A DNA stretch of 64,000 bases. Origin: G963708235 sp963708235 (GTDB lineage Bacteria; Actinomycetota; Acidimicrobiia; Spongiisociales; UBA5794). The position numbers were made by a program, and so were the translations under genes. The notes beneath the pieces are model-generated. The model did no database searches and was not told the origin of the DNA. It worked only from the letters and a program-made list of their open reading frames with translations. The DNA is taken from assembly GCA_963708235.1 (NCBI GenBank), contig OY970200.1, positions 372,001-436,000 of the forward strand, given 5' to 3'. Shown here piece after piece: positions 52,910 to 62,930 of the stretch (the stretch's first letter is position 1; the number at the start of each line of letters is the position of its first letter).

Positions 52910-54689
52910 TCAGCGTCTCCGGACGGACTCGTCGTCGACGACGGCGGCGGAGCCGCCTCCGCGGCGCACCGGTTCGGCGGCAGCCTCGAACCGACCGTTG
53001 CCGAGCATCTCGATCCCGGTCATGGCGCCGAGCTCGCCGGTGGAGGTCACGCTGTGGCCGAGCGCCTGCAGCGCCGGACCGAAGGCGGTGATCCACGCCG
53101 CTTCACCCTGGATGGCAGCCGTGTTGCGCTGGCTGCTGCGTGGAGCGGCCACGGCATCACCCAGCGTCATGCCACCGTCGATGCGGTTCATCAGCACCGC
53201 GATCACCGAGGTGATGATGGTGGCTCCTCCCGGGGTGCCGACGGCCAGCCAGGGCTCGCCGTCGTCGAGCACGATGGTGGGGCTCATCGAGCTGCGGGGG
53301 CGCTTGCCCGGCGCCGGCAGGTTCGGACCGTTGCCGGTGGCGTCGAAGTCGGTCAGCTCGTTGTTGAGCAGGAAGCCCCATCCCGGGACCGTGATCCCGG
53401 ATCCGCCGGTTGCCTCGATGGTGAGCGTGTACGACACCACGTTGCCCCACCGGTCGGCCGTCGTCAGGTGGGTGGTCGACCCGCCGAGCGCCTCCACCGC
53501 ACCTGCGGCGGGGACACACGCCGGATTGCCCCCGTCATAGGGACATGGGTTCCCGGGCGCCGTCGGCTTCGCCATCGCCGTGGTCGCACTGATCAGGGCG
53601 GCGCGCACGGCGGCGAACGCCTGCGAGAGCAGACCGGTGATCGGGACGTAGACGAACCCGGGCCGGTTGTCGCCGATGTAGGCGCCGCGGTCGGCGTAGG
53701 CCAGGGCGGTGGCCTCGGACAGGTAGTGCCAGCGGTTGGCCGGGGTCATGGCCGGGAGGTCGAACTCCTCCATGATGTTGAGCGACTCCCCGACGGTGAT
53801 CCCGCCCGACGAGGGCGGGCCCATCCCGTAGATGTCGTACCCGCGGTAGGTCTGGTGGGTCGGTGCCGGTTCGAGCACCTCGTAGGCGGCGAGGTCGTCG
53901 AGGGTCATGTAGCCGGGGATGTACGGGGTGGCGCCGGGTGCGGTCTCGGCGCCCTGGACGGTGGCGATGAGGTCTTCGGCGAGCGGTCCCTCGAACAGAC
54001 CGGCGTTGCCCCTCAACCCAAGATAGCGGTAGGTGTTCGCAAGATCGGGATTGCGCACCACCGAACCCACAGCCGGTGCGTTGTTGTCGACGAGGAACGT
54101 GGCCGCCGTCGCCGGGAACCGGCGGAACAGCGCCAGGTTGCCCGCCGTCTGGCTGGCATACGTCGAGTCGACGACAAATCCGTTCTCGGCGATCTGCATC
54201 CCGGGTCGCAGCGCCTGGCGCAGGGTGATCGTCCCGTGGTCCTCGAGCGCCTTCACCCAGGTGGCGAGGGTTCCGGGGACGCCGATGGCGTGGCCGCTGC
54301 TGCGCCTCTGGTTTGCCGGGATCGGCAGGAAGACATCGCGGTCGTAGCGGGGATCGAGCGGGGCTGCCTCGCGACCGTCGAGGGTGACCACCTCATCCTC
54401 GTCGGCGAGGTAGATGACCATGAAGCCACCGCCCCCGATGCCGGCGGAATACGGTTCGGTGACGCCCAAGACGGCGGCCGTGGCGACCGCGGCGTCGATG
54501 GCGTTGCCGCCCTGTCTCGCACGCGGATCCCGGCCTCGGTTGCCAGCGGATCGACGCTGGACACCGCACCTCCGCCCCCGATGGCGACGGGCTTTCGCGG
54601 CAGGTCTTGCGGTGATGCCGCCACCGGAGTGGCGGCGGTGAATGCCATCATGGCGACAGTGAATAGCGCGACAAGTGTTCGGCGCATGG
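52910..54689 (-). pseudogene. Gamma-glutamyltransferase, frameshifted near its N-terminus
   Basis: A secreted GGT-family enzyme (transfers or hydrolyses gamma-glutamyl groups of glutathione-like peptides; self-cleaves at a Thr). The signal peptide MRRTLVALFTVAMMAFTAA starts at 54689 after GGGAGAGG and continues to TEAGIRV. The family sequence then resumes in another frame as RQGGNAIDAAVATAAVLGVTEP, so one base is missing or added near 54511-54522. The rest is intact: GIGGGGFMVIY, MGPPSSGGITVGE, the autocleavage region GGSTTHLTT and PRSSMSPTIVL. Without correction the product would lack its signal peptide. Either a recent pseudogene or a sequencing error. Confidence 0.85.
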
Positions 54690-54776
54690 TTCCTCTCCCT
54701 CTCTCGGACCCACTCTGGAACCTAGCGAAACACATCCGGCGCTGTCGATCGGGTCCGGACCCCCGGTGCCGCCAGG

Positions 54777-56255
54777 TCAGGCGGTGTTGCCATCGGTGCG
54801 CTCGCCACGGGCCCACGCTGTGGCATCGAGGATGGTGGCGACCGACCGGTCGATCGAGATCAGCACCACATCGTCGGCTTCGATCTTGGTGCCACCGGTG
54901 GGGACGATCACCCGACTCCCGCGGATGATCGATGCCACCAGCATGCCGCGGCCGACGGGGGCGTCGCGGAGTCGCTTTCCGACGATGGGCAGCTCGGGTC
55001 GGACCTGGATCTCGGCGAGGTCGATCCCGACCTCGTCGAGCGGTAGCGCCTCGGCGATGGTGTCCCACGCCGGTCGGGTGGTCTCCAGCCCGAGACGGCG
55101 CGCCAGCGGGGCCACGGTGGTGGCCTGCAACAGCGTGGAGGTGAGTACCACGAAGAACACCACGTTGAAGATGGTGGAGCCGTTGGCGACTCCGGCCGAG
55201 GCCGGGAACGTGGCGAGAACGATGGGGACGGCGCCTCGTAGCCCGGCCCACGACAGGATGACCTGCTCACGCCACGGCAGCCGGAACGGGAGCATGCAGA
55301 TCACGACGGCGAGGGGGCGGGCGACGAAGAGGAGGATGGCGGTGACGGCGAGGGCGGGGAGCATCACCGGGGGCAACTCGGTGGGGAACACCAGGATCCC
55401 GAGAAGCAGGAAGAGCCCCAGATCGGCGCCGTTGGCGAGGCTGGTGTGGAACGTGACGACGATCCGACGACGCCGCCGCGCCAACGCCCCGATGATCAGA
55501 CCGGCGACGTAGACCGCCAGAAATCCCGACGCCGAGAACCATGCTGCCACCCCGTAGGAGAGGGCGGCGATCCCGAGGGCGAGCAGCGGGTAGAGACCCT
55601 CGGACCGCAGACGGGTGCGAAGCAGCCACACCCCGGCAAGACCCAGCAGCGCACCGACGATGACGCCGCCGAGGAGCTGTAACGATCCGAACCTCACCCA
55701 GTCCCACAACGTCGGGGAACCCTGGAAGGTCTCGATCAGCCCGATGGTCAGGACGATCGTGAACGGGTCGTTGGCGCCCGACTCGACTTCGAGGATGTTG
55801 GCGAGCCGGCGCGGGAGCGGCGCCCTCCGCAGCAGGTCGAACACCACGGCGGCGTCGGTCGAGGCGACCACGGCGCCGAGCAGCAGCGAGGTCTCCCACC
55901 CTGGTGAGAAGGTGAGCTCGACCCCCACCGCGGTGACGGCGCCGGTGATCACCACCCCGAGGTTGGAGAGGACAAATCCTGGTGCGCCGGCTTCCCGCAG
56001 CGCCGAGGGTTTGGTGGTGAGCCCACCCTCGAAGAGGATCACGATCAGGGCGAGGACGCTCAGGTTGCGGACCAGGTCGGCGTCATCGAGATACACAAGC
56101 CCGAGGACGTCGCTTCCGACCAGCATCCCGAGTCCCAGCGCCAGCATCGACGCCGGCACCTTGAGCCGGTCGGCCGAGCCCACCACCATGATCCCCACTA
56201 CGAGCAGCGTCGAAGCGAGCAGGATGACGGGGTCGATGGCGAGTCCGAACGTCAT
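54777..56255 (-). CDS. CPA-type K+/Na+:H+ antiporter with TrkA_C domain
   Basis: A 492-aa antiporter of the NhaP2/CvrA group. About twelve helices occupy residues 5-395; the transport motif GAVVASTDAAVVFDLL near 127 and ESGANDPFTIVL near 156 (Asn-Asp pair) are intact. The C-terminal 75 residues (LAEIQVRPELPIVGKRLRD ... DDVVLISIDR) form a TrkA_C-like nucleotide or ion sensing domain. The ATG at 56255 has GAGGAG 12 bases upstream. A ChaB gene lies upstream on the same strand after about 220 featureless bases. Confidence 0.9.
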   Translation of the reverse strand: MTFGLAIDPVILLASTLLVVGIMVVGSADRLKVPASMLALGLGMLVGSDVLGLVYLDDADLVRNLSVLALIVILFEGGLTTKPSALREAGAPGFVLSNLGVVITGAVTAVGVELTFSPGWETSLLLGAVVASTDAAVVFDLLRRAPLPRRLANILEVESGANDPFTIVLTIGLIETFQGSPTLWDWVRFGSLQLLGGVIVGALLGLAGVWLLRTRLRSEGLYPLLALGIAALSYGVAAWFSASGFLAVYVAGLIIGALARRRRRIVVTFHTSLANGADLGLFLLLGILVFPTELPPVMLPALAVTAILLFVARPLAVVICMLPFRLPWREQVILSWAGLRGAVPIVLATFPASAGVANGSTIFNVVFFVVLTSTLLQATTVAPLARRLGLETTRPAWDTIAEALPLDEVGIDLAEIQVRPELPIVGKRLRDAPVGRGMLVASIIRGSRVIVPTGGTKIEADDVVLISIDRSVATILDATAWARGERTDGNTA

Positions 56256-56476
56256 GCGGTCCAGGTGCTCCTCAGGGGACGGCGACGAGGTGTCGTTCCG
56301 ATGGGCGGTTGTCCCATTGTCGCAGCCTCGGGAGGGGCGCCATCGCACCGCCCCCGCGGGGAGGGCACGTCAGCGTTGCCGGAGGTGCCTACCGGGCCGT
56401 TTCGAGGAGCCCGCGGGCGGGGGGGCGGACCGCAGATCCCTGCTCCACGGTCATCGCGATGGAGAGGTCTCCGCCG

Positions 56477-56680
56477 TCACTCCTTGGGGTGCCAGCGGTC
56501 GTCGTCACCCTTCTCGTACTTCTCCTTGACGGCCGACCAGGCAACCCGGTGGGATCGGCTCTCGTCCTGGTCGTACTGATCCCATGCGCTGTTGAACGCT
56601 TCCTTGTAGATCTCCTGCCCGTGCTTCGGGACGTTGTCCCTGACTCCCGGAGGCAGGTCGTCGATCGAGTCGTACGGCAC
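56477..56680 (-). CDS. chaB: ChaB-family small protein
   Basis: A 67-aa protein with the ChaB pattern: PYDSIDDLPPGVRDNVPKH near the start, then YKEAFNSAWDQY and SHRVAWSAVKEKYEKG, ending DDRWHPKE. ChaB accompanies the ChaA cation/proton antiporter in E. coli as a putative regulator, and here too an antiporter gene follows on the same strand. GTG 56680 is chosen: GGGAG lies 7 bases upstream and the family begins here. An ATG at 56707 is possible but has no useful ribosome binding site. Confidence 0.87.
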   Translation of the reverse strand: MPYDSIDDLPPGVRDNVPKHGQEIYKEAFNSAWDQYDQDESRSHRVAWSAVKEKYEKGDDDRWHPKE

Positions 56681-56866
56681 GCCGGGCTCCCTTCGGTGGT
56701 GTTCCATCCTGCGCGGTGCCTGCCCGGCGGCGCCCGTGGTCAAACACCACACGACGGGGCGCTGCGACCCCGGCGATGGGTGAGGAGATCCATCGTCTCG
56801 GAGAAATAGATTGCATCCCCTCCCGCAGGGGAGCATGATGCCTGGCGATACCCGGGGAGGCGTGCG

Positions 56867-59257
56867 ATGGGGATCGGTGAGGTTCGAGAGATCCGTATTC
56901 ACGGGGTGTCGGGAACCCCCGCCCGCTCGATCCTGCGCACCGAACCGGTATCGCGAGACCTCGGCGGGGGCTACGAACCGGCGGACCGCATCGAGATCCT
57001 CGCCCGACCGACCGTCGACCCTCAGGTGCTGGGCAAGCCTCTGGAGACGATGGCCTACCGGTGGGGACGGCTGACCGCAGGCAGTCTGTTGCAGGCGTTC
57101 TGGATCCTCCTGCTCCCCTACACCCTGATCAATGCCGCAGGGTGGATGCTTCCCAAGTTGAACCAGAGCTGGTCCCGCACGCTCACCGCACTGGTGCGGC
57201 TGGCCGGCCTCGCCGTCACCGCCACCTTCGTGCTGCTCGCCGCCAACGTTTCGATGGACCTCATGGCCTTCAAATGCCATCAGGCGGAGGCGCAGTGCGT
57301 GTCGTGGCTGGGCTGGCCGGACCTGTTCCGCATCAGGCTCGTGATCGGTGCGCTGGTGCCGGTGGCCGTGGTGGGCTTGATCTACTGGGTGATCGCCAGG
57401 GATCCGAAAACGACGAGAACCCTCGATGCGATGGAAGGTGTCGACGCCGATCCTGCACCGGTGGCGCCCGATGACCCGGCTCAGATGCTCACCCTCACCG
57501 ATCCGGAGCTGTGGGCGCGTCATGCCATCGAGAAACATCTCGGGCTGCTCCACATGGCGGTGGGGGTTGCTGCGGTTGCTGCGGTGTTGGCGCTGGCCAA
57601 GGGTGTCTTCGCCCAGAGCACGACGCCGGAGTCGGTGTTCAGCCCGTGGGGCTTCATCGGTCTGGCGGTGGCGCCCCTTCTGGTTGGCGGTACCGGTATC
57701 GCTTCGGTGTTCAAGAACCACAAGTGGCGTTTCGGGGTGCTGGTGCGGATCTCGTTGGGGGTCGCCGTCGCCGGGTTCGTGGCGGTGGCGCTGTCGGTGG
57801 TGTTCGACGGGTCGCTGGACGATGCGGCCGGCGCATTCGTCGCCACCCAGGGTCGGGCCCAGCTCCCCGGACTCCAGCAGGTGACCATCGTTGTGGCCGG
57901 TGCGCTCGGTGTGATCGGGGTGCTTCTCTACGTCTTCAGTGTGCGGAGCGGGAACGCCTCGGATGCCATCGGACCGGCGGCGATGCTGGTGCTGGCCGGG
58001 CTGATCAGCTCGGCGTTCGGTTCCGGGGTGATCCTCATCACCGAATCGGCATTGGTTACCGGGGAGACGGATGGCACCGGGTTCCCAGGGATGGATTGGA
58101 TCGCCGTCGGCTTCCTCGTCGTCCTGCTGGCGATCCTGGCGATGGCGAGCTTCATGGTGATGTGGTTCGCCTCCCGTGAATCCGACACGTTGCACGGCAG
58201 GCTGTTCACCGGGCTCAGCGAGGCCGCCCGTCGGGTCCGGACCGTGCTTCTCGTGGTCAGCCTGGTCGGACTGCTGGGAGGGATGTGGTTTCTCTTTGTG
58301 GTGCTGAGGGCTGGTTGGAACGAACCGATCGCTTCGCTGACCGGTCGACAGGAGTACACGGGGGCCCGGATCCTGGCTGCGTCCCTCGCCGTCCTCTCGG
58401 CGATCTTCATCTTCTGGTTCGTGCGGCAATTCGTACGTGGGTTGGCACGTGATGTCTTTGCGAGACCGTGGATGTGGTTCGTGGTGCCGGTGGCGGCAGT
58501 GATCGGTGTTGCGGTCCTCGTCTCGCTCATTGCCCGAGGGTTCGCCGTCCTCGGCGTGTCGCTGGAGTTCAACGGGCTCAGCGAGATCGCCACCTCGCTG
58601 GCGGTCCTTCTGCCGACCGGTCTCATCATCGGGCGGATGGTCACCGGGATCAGAAAGCCGGACTCGCAGCGGGCCGTCGGCGTGCTGTGGGACCTGGGGA
58701 GCTTCTGGCCACGCTGGTACCACCCGTTCTCGGCGCCGTACTACACGCCGGTGGCCGTCCCCGATCTGCAGTCGCTGGTCGCCACCTCGCTCCGAAGCGG
58801 TACCGCCGACCCTGATCAGGGTGCCCGGTGTCTGGTGCTGGCGGCGCACAGCCAGGGCTCGATCATCGCCATGGCGGCCCTGCTGTCGCTGCAGACCTCC
58901 GCCTCGGCCGTGACTCCCGAGGAGATGCGACGGCTGGCGCTCCTCACCTACGGCAGCCCCATCACCAAGCTCTACGCCACCATGTTCCCGGCGCACTTCA
59001 ACGCCGATACGGTCGCCGCCCTTCGCGGCGAGCTCACCGACGCCACGGCGGACACCCCGGTGGTGCGGTGGCGCAACCTGTTCCGGGTCACCGACCCCAT
59101 CGGCGGGGCGGTGGAACCGGTCGGCGTGGCGGACCCGGTCGACCGCGGACCGCTTTCCGATCCGGACCGGGGTGGTCACTCCGGATACGAGGGGGAGCCG
59201 ATCTATCGCCAGACGCTCGAGGAACTGGTGGAGATCGTCGTCGCCGGGTCGCCCTGA
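56867..59257 (+). CDS. Large multi-spanning membrane protein with alpha/beta-hydrolase-like tail
   Basis: A 796-aa protein. The N-terminus REIRIHGVSGTPA resembles the oxyanion strand of a lipase-like fold, then about ten membrane helices span residues 75-590. The soluble tail contains LVLAAHSQGSIIA with His661-Ser662, a nucleophile elbow of the x-H-S-Q-G type, followed by TYGSPITKLYATMFPAHF. So the two halves of a hydrolase seem split around a membrane region. I know similar uncharacterised actinobacterial proteins but no function. GGGGAGG precedes ATG 56867. It converges on the ABC genes. Confidence 0.78.
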   Translation: MGIGEVREIRIHGVSGTPARSILRTEPVSRDLGGGYEPADRIEILARPTVDPQVLGKPLETMAYRWGRLTAGSLLQAFWILLLPYTLINAAGWMLPKLNQSWSRTLTALVRLAGLAVTATFVLLAANVSMDLMAFKCHQAEAQCVSWLGWPDLFRIRLVIGALVPVAVVGLIYWVIARDPKTTRTLDAMEGVDADPAPVAPDDPAQMLTLTDPELWARHAIEKHLGLLHMAVGVAAVAAVLALAKGVFAQSTTPESVFSPWGFIGLAVAPLLVGGTGIASVFKNHKWRFGVLVRISLGVAVAGFVAVALSVVFDGSLDDAAGAFVATQGRAQLPGLQQVTIVVAGALGVIGVLLYVFSVRSGNASDAIGPAAMLVLAGLISSAFGSGVILITESALVTGETDGTGFPGMDWIAVGFLVVLLAILAMASFMVMWFASRESDTLHGRLFTGLSEAARRVRTVLLVVSLVGLLGGMWFLFVVLRAGWNEPIASLTGRQEYTGARILAASLAVLSAIFIFWFVRQFVRGLARDVFARPWMWFVVPVAAVIGVAVLVSLIARGFAVLGVSLEFNGLSEIATSLAVLLPTGLIIGRMVTGIRKPDSQRAVGVLWDLGSFWPRWYHPFSAPYYTPVAVPDLQSLVATSLRSGTADPDQGARCLVLAAHSQGSIIAMAALLSLQTSASAVTPEEMRRLALLTYGSPITKLYATMFPAHFNADTVAALRGELTDATADTPVVRWRNLFRVTDPIGGAVEPVGVADPVDRGPLSDPDRGGHSGYEGEPIYRQTLEELVEIVVAGSP

Positions 59258-59275
59258 CCTGAACCGGGGCGACGT

Positions 59276-61018
59276 TCAGGCGGGGTCGGCCGCATCGGTA
59301 TGGCGACGCCACAGCCCGGCATAGAGACCGTCGGCGGCGAGGAGCTCCTCGTGAGTGCCCTGCGCCACCACCTGTCCCCGGTCGAAGACCACGATCAGGT
59401 CGGCCCGGGTGACGGCCTCGAGCCGGTGGGCGACGAACAGCACGGTGTGGCGGGTGGCCACCACGGCAAGGGTCGCCAACACGGCCCGCTCGGACTCGGG
59501 GTCGAGCTCGGAGGTGGCCTCGTCGAGGATCAGGATGGCCCCCGGTCGCAGCAGCGCACGGGCGATGGCGAGCCGCTGACGTTGGCCGCCGCTCATGGTG
59601 TCCCCGAGTTCCCCGACATGGGTTTCGAGGTTCCGATCGAGCCCGCGCACCCAGTCGGCGAGCGCCACCCGCTCCAGCACCGCCCACAGGCGACGCTCGG
59701 TGGCGCCCGGGTCGGCGAGCCTGAGGTTGTCGGCGATGGTCCCGTGGAACAACTCGGGTTGCTGGGGGACGACGGCGACGTGGGAGCGCAGGGCCGAGGT
59801 GGGGATGGTGCGGAGATCGGCGCCCCCGATCGTGACCTCACCTGACTGGGGCAATCGGAAACGCAACACCACGTCGACCAGGGTCGACTTTCCCGAACCC
59901 GACGGCCCCACCAGGGCGATCAGCCCACGCTCGGGTAGATCGAGCGTGACGTGATCGAGGGCGGGCGCCGCTTCCGGGGAGTGTCGCACGGTGACGGCAC
60001 GAAGGCTCACCGCTCCACCCCGCGGCGTCGGGCCACCACTTCCCGGTTCGGGGATGGGCGGTGTCCGGTCGGCCAGCTCGAAGATCCGTCGACCGGCGGC
60101 GAGCGACTGTTCCAGATCGGCGGCGATCTCCTCGACGGCGCGGGCGGGGACCGCCACCACCCAGGCGGCGACGAGCGCCATGGCCAGCCCGTCGAGGGAA
60201 AGGGCAGCGGACTCCATCTGACCCGCACCCACCACGGCGACGGCGACGACGGCGCCTGCAGCGACCAGATCGACGAGACCGGTGCGGAATGCGGCGATAC
60301 GGGCAAGCTGGCTGCGCAGTGTGGCGACGGGTTCCTCGACCCGGTCGAGCCGGGCGACGACACGGTCGGCGGCGTCGAAGGCAACGATCTCCCGGATCCC
60401 CTGCCCGGCGTCGGTGAGGGTGGCGGCAGCCGCTCCGGATGCAACTCGTAGCTGCGGGGCGAGTTCGCTGACCCGCCGGCGCCGCAGCCAAGGCACCGCG
60501 ACCACGAGTGCCAGGAACGGCACCAGGGTCCCCGCCAGTGCCCAGTTGGTGACGAGACCCAGTCCGATCACGGTGAGGGTGGGAACGATGACCGCCCCGG
60601 CGAGGGGGGCGATGGTGTGGGCGAAGAAGGGCTCGATCCGGTCGACGTCCCCGATGACCCGGCTGACCAGGTCGCCGGATCGGTCGTCCTCGAGCCCGGT
60701 CGGCGCCAGCGGTTCCAACGCCCGGTACGTGTCCGCCCGCAGCGTCGAGAGCAGCTGGAAGGCGACGGCGTGCCCGGTGAACTGCTCCAGATAGCGGAAC
60801 AGACCCTTGATCAGGGCGAGACCGGTGAGCACCAGCACCAGCGACAACGGCTCCGGTCCGCTCCCCATCCCGATACGCACCACCGACCCGGCGGCGATCA
60901 CGGGGATGGCCACCCCGAGACCCTGGTTGACGATCCGACACAGGGTCGACCCCACGACCAGTCCCCGCATCGGCCGGAGCATGGCGAGAAGCCGGCGTCG
61001 GACCTGGGCCGGGGTCAT
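59276..61018 (-). CDS. ABC exporter half-transporter, CydC-like
   Basis: A 580-aa fused membrane-ATPase protein. Six helices lie in residues 15-300; GDLVSRVIGDVDRIEPFF near 115 is typical of type I exporters. Walker A GPSGSGKST near 370, signature TMSGGQRQRLAIARAL near 474 and Walker B ILILDEATSELD near 495 are intact. Its start overlaps the stop of the next subunit gene. It forms a heterodimer with the protein at 61015..62880. CydDC exports cysteine/glutathione for cytochrome bd assembly, but no cydAB is nearby, so the substrate is open. Confidence 0.88.
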   Translation of the reverse strand: MTPAQVRRRLLAMLRPMRGLVVGSTLCRIVNQGLGVAIPVIAAGSVVRIGMGSGPEPLSLVLVLTGLALIKGLFRYLEQFTGHAVAFQLLSTLRADTYRALEPLAPTGLEDDRSGDLVSRVIGDVDRIEPFFAHTIAPLAGAVIVPTLTVIGLGLVTNWALAGTLVPFLALVVAVPWLRRRRVSELAPQLRVASGAAAATLTDAGQGIREIVAFDAADRVVARLDRVEEPVATLRSQLARIAAFRTGLVDLVAAGAVVAVAVVGAGQMESAALSLDGLAMALVAAWVVAVPARAVEEIAADLEQSLAAGRRIFELADRTPPIPEPGSGGPTPRGGAVSLRAVTVRHSPEAAPALDHVTLDLPERGLIALVGPSGSGKSTLVDVVLRFRLPQSGEVTIGGADLRTIPTSALRSHVAVVPQQPELFHGTIADNLRLADPGATERRLWAVLERVALADWVRGLDRNLETHVGELGDTMSGGQRQRLAIARALLRPGAILILDEATSELDPESERAVLATLAVVATRHTVLFVAHRLEAVTRADLIVVFDRGQVVAQGTHEELLAADGLYAGLWRRHTDAADPA

Positions 61019-62880
61019 GTGGTCTCCTCGGAGCCGTCATCACCGGTCACCGGGTCCTCGGGGGCGAAATGGAGCTGTTCCGGCAGTTCGTCGTCACGGT
61101 CCGGATCGATCTCGGCGGCGGGTTCAGAGACCGGTGCCGTCGGGGGCTCGATCGGTGGCCAGCGAGTTGCCGTGGGATCGAGATCGTCCTGATGGTCGGG
61201 AGCTGCGGCCGGTTGGTGGAGCAGCGTCGCCGCATCAGCCCCGGCGCCGGTGTCGACGATCCGACCCTGGTCGAGCCGGAGGAACCGGTCCGAGCCGGCA
61301 ATGGTGGAGAGCCGGTGGGCGATGATCAGCACGGTGCGACCAGACGTCAGTCGGGAGACGGCGGTCTTGATCCGAGCCTCGGTCTCGAGGTCGACATTGG
61401 AGGTCGGTTCGTCGAGCACCACGATCGGAGCGTCGACCAACAGGGCTCGGGCGATGGCCAACCGCTGCGCCTCGCCGCCGCTCAACGCCACCCCGCGCTC
61501 GCCGAGCTCGGTGTCGAGACCACCTCGGGATCGCATCAGATCGGCGAGTTCGGCGTCCTCGAGAGCCGACCAGAGTTCGGCCTCGGAAGCCCCGGGGTCG
61601 GCGAGACGAAGGTTGTCGGCAACGCTACCGTCGAACAGGTACGGCCGCTGTGGGACGAGCGCCACCCGACCGTTGACGTGGACCGAGCCGCTGCGGGGAC
61701 GGTGCAGACCGGCGATGATCGAGGCCACCGTGGTCTTCCCCGAGCCGGATGGTCCGACGAGGGCGATGCGCTCGCCGGGTTCGATCCGCAGCGAAACCCC
61801 ACGCAGGATGTCCGGACCCTCCCCGTAGGCGAATCTCACCGAGTCGAGTGCGACCAGACCGTCGGCGGCGCCGGTCCCGAGGTCACCACGGGTCGGCCGG
61901 GCGGCATCGGGGGCGGTGGCGAACAGCTTGCGGAGCTGGGTCGCCGCGGCGCGACCGATGGCTCCGACATAGAAGAATCGACCGATCTGCGAAAGCGGCT
62001 CGATCAGCATCACGCCGAGCAACACCAGCGTCACCGCCTCGCCGATGGTGACGGCGTTGTTGGTCAGCCGCCACGCCGCCATCCCCGATGCCGCCACGAC
62101 GGTGCCGATGGTGAACAGCGAATCGACGGCGAACAGGGCGAGCTGGTTGACCCGCAGCAGCCGCATCGTTTCGACCCGGAGCCGTTCCGACTCCCCGGCG
62201 ATGGCATCGCCGTATGCCCGGGCGCGGTCCATGGATTTGAGCGCCCGCAGCCCCTGGACCCCGTCGAGGAACTGGGCGGCGAGGGTGTCGGCGGTCTGCC
62301 GGTATCGGGTGGTGACCGATGCGAACCGACCTTCCAGCCCGCGCAGCAGACCTGGCATGACCGGCAGGACGAGCACCAACACCACGGCGGTGGGGATGTC
62401 GATGGTCGCCACGACCATCGCCAGTAGCAGCGGGGTCGCCATCCCGCCGATGAGCTGGGGAAGGAACCGTCCGGCGTAGTCGCCCACGGCGTTGACCCCC
62501 TCGGTCGCCTGGGTGACGATGGCGCCGGTCCTCCGGTCGGCATCGGTGGGCCCGATCCGGACCATGGCATCGAGGGTGCGTCGCCTCAGGTCCCGTTCGA
62601 CGGTGGAGGCGGTGGCCGATGCGAGCAGCGGGATGGCGGGAGCGAGCAGGGTCCGAACCCCCAGGAAGACGATCAGCCAGGTGATGGCCGGCCCCGATGG
62701 TCGCTGCGTCGAGAGATCATCGACGAGCCGGCCGAGGGCGACCACCGCTCCCGCCGACATGAGGGCGCGACCCAGCCCCACCAGCACGGTCGCTCGGATG
62801 GTGCGGCGTGCGGCCACCACGATCGAAGGCGGTTTCTTCGGTTCCGGGAGGATGTCGGGTGAGATGGGAGCGCTGGCCAT
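61015..62880 (-). CDS. ABC exporter half-transporter, CydD-like
   Basis: A 621-aa partner of the CydC-like subunit, read first. The N-terminal helices, RRTGAIVTQATEGVNAVGDYAGRFLPQ near residue 115 and FLDGVQGLRALKSMDRA near 205, match CydD-type subunits. ATPase motifs: Walker A GPSGSGKTT, signature ALSGGEAQRLAIARAL, Walker B IVVLDEPTSNVD. The last 75 residues are an acidic Pro-rich tail. ATG 62880 is chosen because the conserved sequence starts there; the frame is open upstream through the tandem array, which I do not regard as coding. The ribosome binding site is weak. Confidence 0.88.
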   Translation of the reverse strand: MASAPISPDILPEPKKPPSIVVAARRTIRATVLVGLGRALMSAGAVVALGRLVDDLSTQRPSGPAITWLIVFLGVRTLLAPAIPLLASATASTVERDLRRRTLDAMVRIGPTDADRRTGAIVTQATEGVNAVGDYAGRFLPQLIGGMATPLLLAMVVATIDIPTAVVLVLVLPVMPGLLRGLEGRFASVTTRYRQTADTLAAQFLDGVQGLRALKSMDRARAYGDAIAGESERLRVETMRLLRVNQLALFAVDSLFTIGTVVAASGMAAWRLTNNAVTIGEAVTLVLLGVMLIEPLSQIGRFFYVGAIGRAAATQLRKLFATAPDAARPTRGDLGTGAADGLVALDSVRFAYGEGPDILRGVSLRIEPGERIALVGPSGSGKTTVASIIAGLHRPRSGSVHVNGRVALVPQRPYLFDGSVADNLRLADPGASEAELWSALEDAELADLMRSRGGLDTELGERGVALSGGEAQRLAIARALLVDAPIVVLDEPTSNVDLETEARIKTAVSRLTSGRTVLIIAHRLSTIAGSDRFLRLDQGRIVDTGAGADAATLLHQPAAAPDHQDDLDPTATRWPPIEPPTAPVSEPAAEIDPDRDDELPEQLHFAPEDPVTGDDGSEETT

Positions 62881-62930
62881 GTGTCGGACCCCGAGAGTAC
62901 CCCGCCTGGGAAACTGCCCGGTAGGCCCCC

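Noticed and set aside
56477..59179. 900-codon minus-strand open frame
   Set aside because: Only its last 67 codons (ChaB) are real; the rest is antisense to the 796-aa membrane protein and is low-complexity Arg/His/Gln-rich.
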